Origin: Limnohabitans curvus
GTDB taxonomy: Bacteria > Pseudomonadota > Gammaproteobacteria > Burkholderiales > Burkholderiaceae_C
Assembly: GCF_003063475.1 (NCBI RefSeq)
Contig: NZ_NESP01000001.1
Location: 620,001-684,000, forward strand
Length of the DNA: 64,000 nt
Direction: 5' to 3'
Shown here: positions 37,616-46,493 of the stretch, one piece after another
Layout: the number at the start of each line of letters is the position of its first letter
How positions within the stretch are numbered: the first letter of the stretch is position 1
Notes under the pieces: model-generated
Seen by the model: only the letters and a program-made list of their open reading frames with translations
What the model was told of the DNA's origin: nothing
The model's database searches: none
Position numbers and translations under genes: made by a program

Positions 37616-38527
37616 ATGCCCATTTACAGCATGACCGGTTATGCCAGTGCGCAAACCGAGCTGACTTCTGACACCGCCAACAGCCCAGCCCTGCGCTTGG
37701 GGCTAGAGATTCGCTCGGTCAACAGCCGCTTTCTGGACCTGACATTCAAGATGCCCGAAGAGCTGCGCCAGCACGAAGCGGCCATGCGCGAGCTGGTGAC
37801 CAAACACCTCAAACGCGGCAAAGTCGAGGTGCGCGCCAACATTGAAAGCACGGCTGACACCAGCTTTGCCGAGCCCACCCCTGCCCTGCTGCAACGCCTG
37901 CTGGGCCTGCAAGAGCTGATACACGCTCACTTGCCCAAAGCCAATGGCCTGTCGGTGGCCGATGTGCTGCGCTTGGCCACGGCCCAATCTGCTGCGCCCG
38001 CCGACATTGGCCCTGCGGTGCTCAAGCTGGCCCAAACCACCCTGACCCAACTGAGCGACGCCCGCGAACGCGAAGGCGCACGTTTGGCCCAAACCCTGCG
38101 CGAACGCATTGGCCAATTGCGCGTGCTGGCCACACAGGCCGCGCCGCTGGTGCCCCAGCTGGTCGAACAACAACGCTTGCGCTTCTTAGAGCGTTGGCGC
38201 GAAGCCATGGCCTTGACCGAAGGCACGGCCCTGCCCGAAGCCGCGCAAGACCGCGCGTTGACCGAAGCCACATCCTTTGCCATTCGCATTGACGTGGCCG
38301 AAGAGCTGACCCGTTTGGTGTCGCACTTTGACGAGATGGACGACTTGCTAGCCAAAGGCGGCAAGGCCGAAGGTGTGGGCAAGCGTTTGGACTTCCTGAT
38401 TCAAGAGTTGCACCGCGAGGCCAACACCTTGGGCTCGAAGTCAGCCACCATGGAAATGACCCGTATTTCGGTGGACATGAAAGTGCTCATCGAACAACTC
38501 CGCGAACAAGTACAGAACATCGAATAA
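37616..38527 (+). CDS. YicC-family endoribonuclease
   Basis: A 303-residue YicC protein. The N-terminus [13 protein letters not shown] and [22 protein letters not shown], and the C-terminus [21 protein letters not shown], are the two conserved blocks. YicC relatives are RNases with a role in RNA decay and stress. Its stop overlaps the gmk start by one base (TAATG). Confidence 0.95.
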   Translation: MPIYSMTGYASAQTELTSDTANSPALRLGLEIRSVNSRFLDLTFKMPEELRQHEAAMRELVTKHLKRGKVEVRANIESTADTSFAEPTPALLQRLLGLQELIHAHLPKANGLSVADVLRLATAQSAAPADIGPAVLKLAQTTLTQLSDAREREGARLAQTLRERIGQLRVLATQAAPLVPQLVEQQRLRFLERWREAMALTEGTALPEAAQDRALTEATSFAIRIDVAEELTRLVSHFDEMDDLLAKGGKAEGVGKRLDFLIQELHREANTLGSKSATMEMTRISVDMKVLIEQLREQVQNIE

Positions 38528-39150
38528 TGGACAACTTCCCCGGCAACCTCTTTGTGGTCGCGGCCCCCAGCGGGGCTGGCAAATCGAGCCTCGTCAAAGC
38601 CTTGATGGAGCTAGACGCCAAAGTGCGCCCCTCCGTATCGCACACCACGCGCCAACCCCGTGGCCAAGAAAAGCATGGCCGCGAATACTTCTTTGTATCG
38701 CTGCCTGAATTCGACCAAATGGTTGAATCGAACGCGTTTTTGGAATGGGCCAATGTGCACGGCCAACGCTATGGCACCTCGCGCAAAGCCATTGAAGACC
38801 GCATTGCCCAAGGCGCAGACGTGATTTTGGAAATCGACTTCCAAGGCGCCATTCAAGTGAAGAAGCTGTTTGCCAACGCGGTGCTGATCTTCATCTTGCC
38901 GCCCAGCTGGGAAGAGCTGAAGTCTCGCCTGCACAACCGTGGCGAAGACGCCCCCGACATCATTGACCTGCGCCTGCAAAACGCCGCAGACGAGATGGCA
39001 CAGGCCAAAGAATTTGACTACGTTATAATCAACGAATTGTTTGAGACTGCCTTGTTCGACCTGAAAGCGATCGTTCATGCACAGCGCCTCAAATACCTGG
39101 CACAGCGCCGGGCTCGGGCTGATATCTTTCAAGCCCTGAACATCACCTGA
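38527..39150 (+). CDS. gmk: Guanylate kinase
   Basis: A 207-residue GMP kinase (ATP + GMP to ADP + GDP). The P-loop AAPSGAGKS lies at residues 12-20, the GMP-binding segment [23 protein letters not shown] near 37-59, and the lid around [16 protein letters not shown]. It is followed at 17 bp by rpoZ and then rsh, linking guanine nucleotide supply with (p)ppGpp synthesis. Confidence 0.98.
   Translation: MDNFPGNLFVVAAPSGAGKSSLVKALMELDAKVRPSVSHTTRQPRGQEKHGREYFFVSLPEFDQMVESNAFLEWANVHGQRYGTSRKAIEDRIAQGADVILEIDFQGAIQVKKLFANAVLIFILPPSWEELKSRLHNRGEDAPDIIDLRLQNAADEMAQAKEFDYVIINELFETALFDLKAIVHAQRLKYLAQRRARADIFQALNIT
39024..39029 (+). promoter_or_regulatory. Possible -10 inside gmk for rpoZ-rsh
   Basis: A perfect TATAAT formed by the gmk codons GTT ATA ATC, about 140 bp upstream of rpoZ. 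ATA is rarely used for Ile in the surrounding genes. No clear -35 is seen. Function as a promoter is inference. Confidence 0.3.
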
Positions 39151-39166
39151 ATTCTGGAGTACCCAC

Positions 39167-39370
39167 ATGGCCCGCATCACTGTTGAAGATTGCCTCGAGC
39201 AGATCCCTAACCGCTTTCAGTTGGTGCTGTGCGCCACTTACCGCGCTCGCATGCTCAGCCAAGGTCACACACCCAAGGTTGAAAGCAAAAACAAGCCAGG
39301 CGTGACTGCCTTGCGCGAAATCGCTGCTGGCCAAATCGGCATCGAGATGCTGAAAAAAGTACCCGGCTAA
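39167..39370 (+). CDS. rpoZ: RNA polymerase omega subunit
   Basis: A 67-residue omega subunit starting [20 protein letters not shown], with the conserved [13 protein letters not shown] helix. It helps assemble RNA polymerase and contributes to a ppGpp site. A terminator follows before rsh, so omega and the synthetase are only partly co-transcribed. Confidence 0.98.
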   Translation: MARITVEDCLEQIPNRFQLVLCATYRARMLSQGHTPKVESKNKPGVTALREIAAGQIGIEMLKKVPG

Positions 39371-39390
39371 ATCGGGGTCTTCCCCATCTG

Positions 39391-39418
39391 AAAAGCACCG
39401 CAGCGTCGGTGCTTTTTT
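39391..39418 (+). terminator. Rho-independent terminator between rpoZ and rsh
   Basis: AAAAGCACCG-CAGCGT-CGGTGCTTTTTT, a 10-bp stem with a T run, 22 bp before the rsh start. Confidence 0.88.
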
Positions 39419-39439
39419 ATTGGGAGTAAAGTAAACAGT

Positions 39440-41704
39440 ATGAGCGTTACCCAATCCACGTTAAAGCCCCCCGCTTCCCTATCTGGAAGCGCGGCTGCAG
39501 CCAATGCGGCAGCGGCGAGCTTTGCTGCGTTGACGGAAAAACTAGGCTACCTCAATGCAGAAGGCCTAGACATGGTGCGCCGCGCTTACCGCTATGCCGA
39601 CGAAGCCCATTTGGGCCAGCTGCGCAACAGCGGCGAGCCCTACATCACCCACCCCATCGCCGTGGCCGCGCAATGCGCGGAATGGAAGCTCGATGCACAA
39701 GCCCTGTCGGCCGCACTGCTGCACGACGCGATGGAAGACTGCGGCATCACCAAAACCGATTTGATCGAACGCTTTGGTATCCAAGTGGCCGATTTGGTGG
39801 ATGGCCTGACCAAGCTCGACAAGCTGGAGTTCAACACCCGCGAAGAGAACCAAGCCGAGTCATTCCGCAAGATGCTGTTGGCCATGGCGCGCGATGTGCG
39901 CGTCATCCTCATCAAGCTGGCTGACCGCAGCCACAACATGCGCACCATGGGCGATATGCCTCGTGCCAAGTGGGGCCGCATCTCGAACGAAACGCTCGAA
40001 ATTTACGCCCCCATCGCCCACCGTTTGGGCTTGAACCAAACCTACCGCGAACTGCAAGAACTGGCGTTTCAACACCTCTGGCCTTGGCGCCATAAGGTGC
40101 TGAGCAAAGCCATTCAAAAAGCCCGCCACCGTCGCCGCGATTTGATGCAAAAGGTGGAGCAAGAAGTAGAGGCCTCTTTCGCCAAAGCAGGCCTGAAGGT
40201 GCGCATCTCGGGCCGCGAAAAAACGCTGTATTCCATTTACAAAAAGATGGATGGCAAGCACCTGAGCTTTGCGCAGGTGACTGACATCTACGGTTTTCGC
40301 CTCATCCTGCCCGAAGTCATTGACTGCTACACCGCCTTGGGGGTGCTGCACCAGATCTACAAACCGGTGCCGGGCAAGTTCAAAGACCACATCGCCATTG
40401 CCAAACTCAACGGCTACCAGTCGCTGCACACCACCATCGTCGGGCCATCGGGTTTGAACGTGGAGTTTCAAATGCGCACCGAAGCCATGCACTTGGTGGC
40501 TGAAACAGGCGTGGCTGCCCACTGGCTCTACAAAGACAAAGGCGCTAGCAACGAAGCCAATGCCAACTTGGGCAACAAGTGGCTGCAATCATTGCTGGAC
40601 ATCCAAGACGAAACGCGCGACGCCACCGAGTTTTGGGATCACGTAAAAGTCGACTTGTTCCCAGACGCCGTCTATGTGTTCACGCCGAAAAGCAAGATCA
40701 TGGCGATGCCACGCGGCGCCACCATCGTCGACTTTGCTTATGCCGTGCACAGCGATGTGGGCGACCGCACCATGGCAGGCAAGGTCAACGGCGAACAAGT
40801 ACCGCTGCGTACCGAGCTACGCAGTGGTGACATCGTCGAAGTCATCACCTCTGCAGTCGCTTCGCCCAACCCCGCTTGGCTGGGCTTTGTTCGCACGGGC
40901 CGTGCTCGATCAAAGATTCGCCATCACCTCAAGACCATGGCCCATTCCGAGTCACAAGGCTTGGGTGAGAAACTATTGGCGCAAGCCCTCCGCGCCGAAG
41001 GCATTGAAAAAATGCCAGCCCGCGATGGTGAACATTCGTCTCTGTGGGACAAGCTGCTGCACTTCACAGGCAGCAAAACACAGGCCGAATTGTTAACAGA
41101 CATTGGCTTGGGCAAGCGCGTGGCCAGCATCGTGGCCAAACGTCTGGCCACCTTGCTCTCAGACACAGGCCTCAAGCCTGATGCCTTGCTACTGAGCCGC
41201 GAGCGCTTCACCGCGCACGAGAACGTGTCGCAAGGCAGCGTGACGGTGGATGGCAGCGAAAACGCTTCCGTGCAATACGCCACCTGCTGTCGCCCCGTAC
41301 CAGGCGACGCCATCGTGGGCTACTTGGGACGTGGCGAAGGCTTGGTGGTACACACCGACCAATGCGGCGTGGCGCAGCGCTTGAAGTACAAAGACAGCGA
41401 ACGCTTCATTGCCGTCGAATGGGCAGATGAGCCCACGCGTACATTTGAAGTCGCTGTGGTGGTGACGGTGAGCAACGGCAAAGGTGTGCTGGCTCGCGTG
41501 GCTTCAGCCATCACCAGTGCCGAAGCTGACATTACCCACGTATTGATGGCCGATGAGGTGAGCGGTCAAGAAGCGACGGATTTACGCTTTATCTTCACGG
41601 TGCGCGACAAGGCGCACCTAGAAACCGTTTTGGGCAATCTACGCCGTGTGCCGTCGGTGTTGCAAGCGCAACGCGTGGTGTCTGGCGTGGGGCGCGAGGC
41701 CTAA
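39440..41704 (+). CDS. spoT: Bifunctional (p)ppGpp synthetase/hydrolase (SpoT/Rsh)
   Basis: A 754-residue Rsh protein. The hydrolase domain has the HD signature ALLHDAMEDCG (about residues 92-102) and RSHNMRTMG; the synthetase domain has DIYGFRLILPE and AKLNGYQSLHTTIVGPSG; the TGS domain is VYVFTPKSKIMAMPRGATIVDFAYAVHSD; and the C-terminus holds a zinc-finger-type ATCCRPVPGD and an ACT domain. The intact HD motif favours a SpoT-like bifunctional enzyme over RelA. It converges on greB with no terminator visible in the 3-bp gap. Confidence 0.96.
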   Translation: MSVTQSTLKPPASLSGSAAAANAAAASFAALTEKLGYLNAEGLDMVRRAYRYADEAHLGQLRNSGEPYITHPIAVAAQCAEWKLDAQALSAALLHDAMEDCGITKTDLIERFGIQVADLVDGLTKLDKLEFNTREENQAESFRKMLLAMARDVRVILIKLADRSHNMRTMGDMPRAKWGRISNETLEIYAPIAHRLGLNQTYRELQELAFQHLWPWRHKVLSKAIQKARHRRRDLMQKVEQEVEASFAKAGLKVRISGREKTLYSIYKKMDGKHLSFAQVTDIYGFRLILPEVIDCYTALGVLHQIYKPVPGKFKDHIAIAKLNGYQSLHTTIVGPSGLNVEFQMRTEAMHLVAETGVAAHWLYKDKGASNEANANLGNKWLQSLLDIQDETRDATEFWDHVKVDLFPDAVYVFTPKSKIMAMPRGATIVDFAYAVHSDVGDRTMAGKVNGEQVPLRTELRSGDIVEVITSAVASPNPAWLGFVRTGRARSKIRHHLKTMAHSESQGLGEKLLAQALRAEGIEKMPARDGEHSSLWDKLLHFTGSKTQAELLTDIGLGKRVASIVAKRLATLLSDTGLKPDALLLSRERFTAHENVSQGSVTVDGSENASVQYATCCRPVPGDAIVGYLGRGEGLVVHTDQCGVAQRLKYKDSERFIAVEWADEPTRTFEVAVVVTVSNGKGVLARVASAITSAEADITHVLMADEVSGQEATDLRFIFTVRDKAHLETVLGNLRRVPSVLQAQRVVSGVGREA

Positions 41705-41707
41705 GCT

Positions 41708-42274
41708 TTAAGCTTGCGCAGGGGCTGGTGCCGGATAGCGCACCTCGACCACCTCGACGTCTTGCACACCTACCGGCGTGACCAACTTCACCACATCGCC
41801 TTCGCGCGCTTTGAGCAACGCACGTGCGATGGGCGACACCCAAGTCACTTGAGCTTTCAAACTATCCGCCTCGTCAATGCCGAGGATGGTGACAGTGCGC
41901 TCGACATCGGCCTCATCCACATACGTGACAGTGGCACCAAAGAACACTTGGTCACTGCCATGATGAACACTGGGATCGGTGACTTCCGCGATCTCTAGAC
42001 GCTTGGTCAGAAAACGAATACGACGGTCAATTTCACGCAAACGTTTTTTGCCGTAGTGGTAATCACCGTTTTCTGAGCGGTCACCGTTGCTGGCGGCCCA
42101 ATGCACGATTTCAACCATGCGTGGACGTTCGTTGTCGATCAATTCAAACAACTCGGCGCGAAGGACCGCATAGCCCTGCGGCGTGATGTAGTTCTTGCTG
42201 CCTGCAGGCAATGGGGGCAAGGTGATGTCGTCGTCATCATCCGCATCGGTTTCGCGCGTGAACGCCTGACTCAT
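41708..42274 (-). CDS. greB: Transcription elongation factor GreB
   Basis: A 188-residue Gre factor that stimulates RNA cleavage in backtracked RNA polymerase. The coiled-coil tip is GDRSENGDYHYGKKRLREIDRRI, with the acidic residues needed for cleavage; the C-terminal FKBP-like domain starts near residue 100. GreB rather than GreA is supported by HWAASNGDRSENGDYHYGKKRL. There is an N-terminal extension of about 27 residues with a five-Asp run (DADDDDDIT) that E. coli GreB (158 aa) lacks. Confidence 0.94.
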   Translation of the reverse strand: MSQAFTRETDADDDDDITLPPLPAGSKNYITPQGYAVLRAELFELIDNERPRMVEIVHWAASNGDRSENGDYHYGKKRLREIDRRIRFLTKRLEIAEVTDPSVHHGSDQVFFGATVTYVDEADVERTVTILGIDEADSLKAQVTWVSPIARALLKAREGDVVKLVTPVGVQDVEVVEVRYPAPAPAQA

Positions 42275-42287
42275 GGTGTGCTAAAAA

Positions 42288-42719
42288 TCAATGCCACCCA
42301 ATTACTTGGTAGCCTCGTTCAGCCAAACATTGCTGCACAAACTGGCGATACAAACTGCTCCCTCCCACCGACTGGCCTGCGGCCGTGGCGGCGGCGCCAC
42401 CCGCACCAATGGCAGCCGCACCCGCAGCAATATTTTTCAAATCAGGTTTATGGCCACTGAGCAACGAGCCCACAACGCCTGCTGTGCCCACGCCGGCAGC
42501 ACCCGCGGCAGCTGCGCGGCCTGCGTCGACCTTGTTCACAGCACCCACATCCGACTGTTGCGCTAAATTGGCGCACGCTTGTGTGTCAGCCTGGGCTTGG
42601 GCTGGGCCCACATATTGGTAATGGGCGTTTGGGTAAAACGCAGGCTTGGCCAACGGCGTAGCACAGCCAGCCAACACGGCAGCGATACAGAACAATAAGG
42701 GTGAGGCATGGTATTTCAT
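42288..42719 (-). CDS. Glycine-zipper lipoprotein of unknown function
   Basis: A 143-residue predicted lipoprotein: signal MKYHASPLLFCIAAVLAGC with lipobox LAGC (Cys19). The mature part has a small-residue helix region, GRAAAAGAAGVGTAGVVGSLLSG and IAAGAAAIGAGGAAATAAGQSVG, typical of glycine zippers that insert in or along membranes. It ends QQCLAERGYQVIGWH; CLxxRGY occurs in several small envelope proteins. An outer-membrane location is likely. Confidence 0.8.
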   Translation of the reverse strand: MKYHASPLLFCIAAVLAGCATPLAKPAFYPNAHYQYVGPAQAQADTQACANLAQQSDVGAVNKVDAGRAAAAGAAGVGTAGVVGSLLSGHKPDLKNIAAGAAAIGAGGAAATAAGQSVGGSSLYRQFVQQCLAERGYQVIGWH

Positions 42720-42729
42720 GATGCCAATT

Positions 42730-43431
42730 TTAGTCTCTCAACTCGAACCCACTCGATGTGCGCAAGGTACGAGTTTCGTGACTGGCCAACACATCAGCCA
42801 ACTGTTGCGCCAGTGCGGGCTCACACGCACGCGTGGGAATTCCCAACACATACATGGTGGCCAATTCAAACTCTTGGGGCAACACCCCAACCAAATCGAT
42901 ACCGGGGGTGTATTTGATTTCTGTGACCTGCGTGCTGCCCATCACATGCGCACCCTTGGCCTGCGCCATGGCATGCATGGCCGTAGTGCCATTTGGAAAG
43001 GTATGAAACCGATCAGCCAACTCCACATCCAACCCCAAAGTTTGCAACACTTTGAAAAAGTGAATGCCCGCTGTTGCGAGTTGGGGATCAGGAAAGTAAA
43101 TCCCTTCGGCAGCGCGAAAGGCTGCTTGCAAATCTGCACGCGTGGCAATGGCTGGGTGCGGGCTACCGTGCTTAACCGCAATGCCGGTTTTCACCACGCC
43201 CAGATCACGCAGAGTGCCAGGACGAACTTCCCCGGAAGCCATCAAACCGTCCATCAAAGATTGCGTCAAGATCAGCAAATCGCAACGCTCACCGTTGAGC
43301 AGCTTCTCTTTCATCGCCCCCACCGCACTGAACGTGCCGTGAATTTGACAGCCGTGCGCTGCTTCAAAGTCAGCCTTCAACGAATTGACCAAACTGGCAG
43401 CAGCACCGCCGCTCAAAATATGCAGTTCCAT
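42730..43431 (-). CDS. ModA-like substrate-binding domain protein without a signal peptide
   Basis: A 233-residue type II periplasmic-binding-protein fold (MELHILSGGAAASLVNSLKADFEAA, then GAMKEKLLNGERCDLLILTQ and the C-terminal YVLGIPTRACEPALAQQLADVLAS). Molybdate-binding ModA is the closest family. The ATG at 43431 gives no signal sequence, and no ModB/C genes are nearby, so it is not a complete uptake system. Such proteins are often found beside Bug genes in Comamonadaceae. It lies 14 bp after a Bug gene. Confidence 0.78.
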   Translation of the reverse strand: MELHILSGGAAASLVNSLKADFEAAHGCQIHGTFSAVGAMKEKLLNGERCDLLILTQSLMDGLMASGEVRPGTLRDLGVVKTGIAVKHGSPHPAIATRADLQAAFRAAEGIYFPDPQLATAGIHFFKVLQTLGLDVELADRFHTFPNGTTAMHAMAQAKGAHVMGSTQVTEIKYTPGIDLVGVLPQEFELATMYVLGIPTRACEPALAQQLADVLASHETRTLRTSSGFELRD

Positions 43432-43445
43432 GTGTCGTCCTTGAA

Positions 43446-44423
43446 TCAATCGGCTTTCGCGCCAGAAACTTTCACAATCGTGGCCCACTTCGCCACATCC
43501 TCAGTGACATATTTCGCAAAGACGGGGGCCGACATCGACATGGGCACAGCTCCTTGCTTGGCCCAAGTTACTTTGACCTCCGGCGTGTTCACAATTTTGT
43601 TGATTTCAGCGTTGAGCTTGGTCACGATGGCCTCTGGCGTGCCCACAGGCGCCATCATGCCGAGCCAAATCACGGCTTCGTATTTGGGGACCCCGTCGTC
43701 ACTCATCGTCGGAAGTTCAGGTGTGACAGCAGAACGTACACGCCCCGTGGTGGCGAGTCCGCGTACTTTGCCAGCTTTGATGTTTTCAGACATGGTGGTG
43801 ACCGCGTCAAACATCATGTCGACTTGGCCTGACAACACATCGGTTCGCGCAGCGGCACTGCCCTTGTAGGGAATATGCGTCATTTGCACATTGGCCATGT
43901 ACTTGAACAGCTCGCCCGCCATGTGATACGGCGTGCCGTTGCCCGAGGAGGCATAGTTCATCTTGCCGGGATTCGCACGCGCAAGTTTGATGAGATCTTG
44001 CAAGGAGTTGGCCTGTACGTTGGGGTTGACCACCAAGACCAAATCGGAATAATTAATCGGGGCAATCGGCGCAAAATCTTTGACCAAGTTGTAAGGCTTA
44101 TTCGGAATCAAAGACTCATTCACCGTTTGTGCGTTGGACATCATCAACAAGGTATAACCATCCGCAGGTGCCTTGGCTGCAGCGTCGGTACCAATGATTG
44201 ACCCTGCACCAGGTCGGTTATCCACCACAAAAGGCTGCCCTAAGGCGTCTTGCAAACGCTGCGCCATGAAACGTGCGTAGTTGTCAGCCGGTCCACTGGC
44301 GGCAAACGGCACGATGATTTTGACGGGGCGGTTTGGATAGCCTTGCTGGGCGTGTCCAGCGAACGTGGCGAAGAACGAAGCGAAGGTCACACCGACCTTG
44401 AACAGCGTGCGAATGGTTTTCAT
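43446..44423 (-). CDS. Bug-family (TctC-like) periplasmic solute-binding protein
   Basis: A 325-residue protein: Sec signal MKTIRTLFKVGVTFASFFATFAGHAQ, then YPNRPVKIIVPFAASGPADNYAR, VVDNRPGAGSIIGTDAAAKA and PADGYTLLMM, all Bug marks. It binds an unknown carboxylate or similar ligand; no TctA/TctB membrane genes are adjacent. The ATG at 44423 is used because the longer frame to 44492 adds a non-signal extension. First gene of a pair with the ModA-like gene. Confidence 0.9.
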   Translation of the reverse strand: MKTIRTLFKVGVTFASFFATFAGHAQQGYPNRPVKIIVPFAASGPADNYARFMAQRLQDALGQPFVVDNRPGAGSIIGTDAAAKAPADGYTLLMMSNAQTVNESLIPNKPYNLVKDFAPIAPINYSDLVLVVNPNVQANSLQDLIKLARANPGKMNYASSGNGTPYHMAGELFKYMANVQMTHIPYKGSAAARTDVLSGQVDMMFDAVTTMSENIKAGKVRGLATTGRVRSAVTPELPTMSDDGVPKYEAVIWLGMMAPVGTPEAIVTKLNAEINKIVNTPEVKVTWAKQGAVPMSMSAPVFAKYVTEDVAKWATIVKVSGAKAD

Positions 44424-44552
44424 ACTGACGTCTCCTGTTTGTTTTTGTGAAGTGACTCGCACTTCCAAACACATTAAAGAAGAAAACGCCAAAAACCACA
44501 GTCACGTAAAGCAATCGCGATCGACCTCGGACACAAAAAATGAGGCATCCGC

Positions 44553-45119
44553 CTATTCAATCGCCTTCGGTTTGATCAACGTTAAGGCTGGTTTCAGCCA
44601 GGGAAGCATCAGCCCAAAGCAAGCCAAAACCAAGACCGTTCCAAACCAATCGCCCACCATCATCACGGCGGTGCTGGTTAGAAAGTTCTCGGTCCGCCCA
44701 ATCCAAAAATACCAAAGTTGATGAATCAACGGACTGATGATGGCAAACAAAACAGATATCTTGAAAAACCCTAAAGCGCGCAAGTTCAACAAATTTTTAT
44801 CGAGTCTGAAGTAATCGATCGCAATTTGCCGTGCAATGAAAGGCGCAAAACCAGCAAGCGAGCCACCGATCAAAAGGTTCAGATAGCTGCCATCGAAATA
44901 TAGAAAATATGTCAATAAGGTCGACGCAAGCATGATGCCGATGGCACCGTCCAGCGCAAATAAAAGTACAAACGTTAACCGCAAGCCACTTGGCAAAAAC
45001 ACCCAATCCACTCGGTGGGAGTAATTGAGCGAGCTAAACAGTATCAAATTAACTTGATACAAAACGAAATAAACGATTGCCGTGGTACAGACAATGAAAA
45101 ACCGGTTTTTATAAGTCAC
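44553..45119 (-). CDS. MASE1-like integral membrane protein, orphan
   Basis: A 188-residue protein with about five hydrophobic helices (roughly 8-30, 42-72, 80-95, 112-135, 150-172). WVFLPSGLRLTFVLLFALDGAIGI resembles the WxPSG motif of MASE1 sensory domains, but no GGDEF, kinase or other output domain follows, so it is a stand-alone or remnant sensor. The gene and its flanks are visibly richer in A and T than the neighbours, hinting at transfer. It lies upstream of the 3' end of tRNA-Arg. Function unknown. Confidence 0.65.
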   Translation of the reverse strand: MTYKNRFFIVCTTAIVYFVLYQVNLILFSSLNYSHRVDWVFLPSGLRLTFVLLFALDGAIGIMLASTLLTYFLYFDGSYLNLLIGGSLAGFAPFIARQIAIDYFRLDKNLLNLRALGFFKISVLFAIISPLIHQLWYFWIGRTENFLTSTAVMMVGDWFGTVLVLACFGLMLPWLKPALTLIKPKAIE

Positions 45120-45270
45120 GACAATTCCTTCTTTCAGAAATTTTCGTCATATTGATATGCCAAGCTTGCAGTTGGCTTATTCCTAATGAATATAAATTCG
45201 ACCCAAGGAAAATAAATTACCAAACGGTCACCGGATGTCCACCAAGCGAGATCGGCATAAAGAGCTGCAA

Positions 45271-45308
45271 AAACGAAAAAGTCCTAGAACATTACTGTTC
45301 TAGGACTT
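45271..45308 (-). terminator. Rho-independent terminator after tRNA-Arg
   Basis: AAGTCCTAGAAC-ATTACT-GTTCTAGGACTT, a perfect 12-bp stem followed on the minus strand by TTTTTCGTTTT. It ends the two-tRNA transcript. The rest of the 195-bp gap 45120-45314 is AT-rich and holds no gene I can support. Confidence 0.92.
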
Positions 45309-45314
45309 CACGTT

Positions 45315-45391
45315 TGGTGCGGCTGGCAGGAATCGAACCCACGACCCCTTGGTTCGTAGCCAAGTACTCTATCCAGCTGAGCTACAGCCGC
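45315..45391 (-). tRNA. tRNA-Arg (ACG anticodon)
   Basis: A 77-base tRNA including CCA. The anticodon stem-loop is CTTGG-CTACGAA-CCAAG (ACG, read as ICG after deamination), with D-arm GCTCAGCTGGATAGAGT and T-arm GTTCGATTC. It lies 31 bp downstream of the CAT tRNA on the same strand. Confidence 0.97.
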
Positions 45392-45422
45392 TCTGGAAAA
45401 CCGAAAGTATATCACAGATATT

Positions 45423-45499
45423 TGGTAGGGCGTCACGGACTTGAACCGTGGACCAAAGGATTATGAGTCCTCTGCTCTAACCAACTGAGCTAACGCCCC
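45423..45499 (-). tRNA. tRNA with CAT anticodon (Ile2 favoured, elongator Met possible)
   Basis: A 77-base tRNA with CCA: GGGGCGTTAGCTC start and anticodon stem-loop GAGGA-CTCATAA-TCCTT. CAT is read as Met unless TilS makes lysidine. The TTTGGTC variable region and GGTTCAAGTCC T-arm look more like E. coli Ile2 (ileX) than metT, so Ile2 is favoured by eye. It is not an initiator: the anticodon stem lacks the GGG/CCC pairs. Confidence 0.85.
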
Positions 45500-45525
45500 A
45501 ACCGAAGCGACAGATTGTAGGGGCT

Positions 45526-46488
45526 ATGCAAACTATCATTCTTCAAATGAAACTCTCTCCTAGAGCTCTCGGGCTCACCGCAGCGGTGGTGACGGTGTTG
45601 ATTTGGTCATCGTTCATCGTCGTGGCGCGCGCCTCTGCTGCGCATCACCTGCTTCCCCTCGACATTGGTTTTCTGCGCATCATCGGCGCGGGATGCGTGC
45701 TGCTCCCTTGGGGCTGGTGGCTGATGCGTTCGCAGCGCCATTCGGGTGACCGCGTGGGTTCGCTGATGGGTTTGTCACCACTGCCCTTGCGCATCACGGT
45801 CTTGGCTGGGCTTTTCGGCAGCATGCTTTATGCAATGTTGGTTTATTCTGGTTTTTTCTTTGCGCCTGCAGCACACGCTTCTGTACTGATGCCTGGCAGC
45901 TTGCCACTGTGGACATCACTCTTGGCCCTCGTGGTGCTACACGATCACATCACCCGCGCACGCGCCATGGGCTTGGCTTGCATTGTGTTGGGCGATATGT
46001 TGGTGGGCGGTACAAGTTTGCTCAAAGCATTGGATGGCGGCGAGGTTTGGAAAGGTGATGTGATGTTTATGTCGGCAGCCTTTTGCTGGGCTTGCTACAG
46101 CGTGCTGGTACGCCGCCATGCGCTAGAGCCCGTGCGCGCCACCATCGCCATCACGGCTTTTTCTTGCGTGGGCTTTGTGCCGGTTTATGGTTTGGCCGCT
46201 TACGCAGGCTGGGTGCCTACACACTTAGACACAGCCCCTGTTTCTGAGATGTTGTTTCAAGCCATATTCCAAGGCGTAGGTTCTGTCGTGATTTCAGGCA
46301 TCACCTTTAACGTGATGATTCGTCACTATGGCCCCGTGCGCTCCACCATGATCACGGCGCTGGTGCCGGGCTTGTCAGCACTGGGGGCGGTGGTGTTTTT
46401 GAATGAACCGATGAGCCTCAACTTGATTGCAGGTCTTGCCCTGGTGACTTGCGGTATTTTGTTTGGCGTACGTTTGCCAAAAACTTAA
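45526..46488 (+). CDS. DMT-superfamily (EamA) transporter
   Basis: A 320-residue protein with about ten hydrophobic helices arranged as two EamA repeats (residues 15-160 and 175-315). Marks include VTVLIWSSFIVVARAS in helix 1 and LVPGLSALGAVVFLNEPMSLNLI near the end. EamA proteins export metabolites; the substrate is unknown. The ATG at 45526 has a TAGGGG site just upstream; an ATG seven codons later has none. Confidence 0.88.
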   Translation: MQTIILQMKLSPRALGLTAAVVTVLIWSSFIVVARASAAHHLLPLDIGFLRIIGAGCVLLPWGWWLMRSQRHSGDRVGSLMGLSPLPLRITVLAGLFGSMLYAMLVYSGFFFAPAAHASVLMPGSLPLWTSLLALVVLHDHITRARAMGLACIVLGDMLVGGTSLLKALDGGEVWKGDVMFMSAAFCWACYSVLVRRHALEPVRATIAITAFSCVGFVPVYGLAAYAGWVPTHLDTAPVSEMLFQAIFQGVGSVVISGITFNVMIRHYGPVRSTMITALVPGLSALGAVVFLNEPMSLNLIAGLALVTCGILFGVRLPKT

Positions 46489-46493
46489 ACGCC

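Noticed and set aside
45315..45391. tRNA-Arg as an attachment site with a duplicated 3' end
   Set aside because: I found no second copy of the tRNA 3' end on the far side of the AT-rich segment and no integrase, so att sites are not called.
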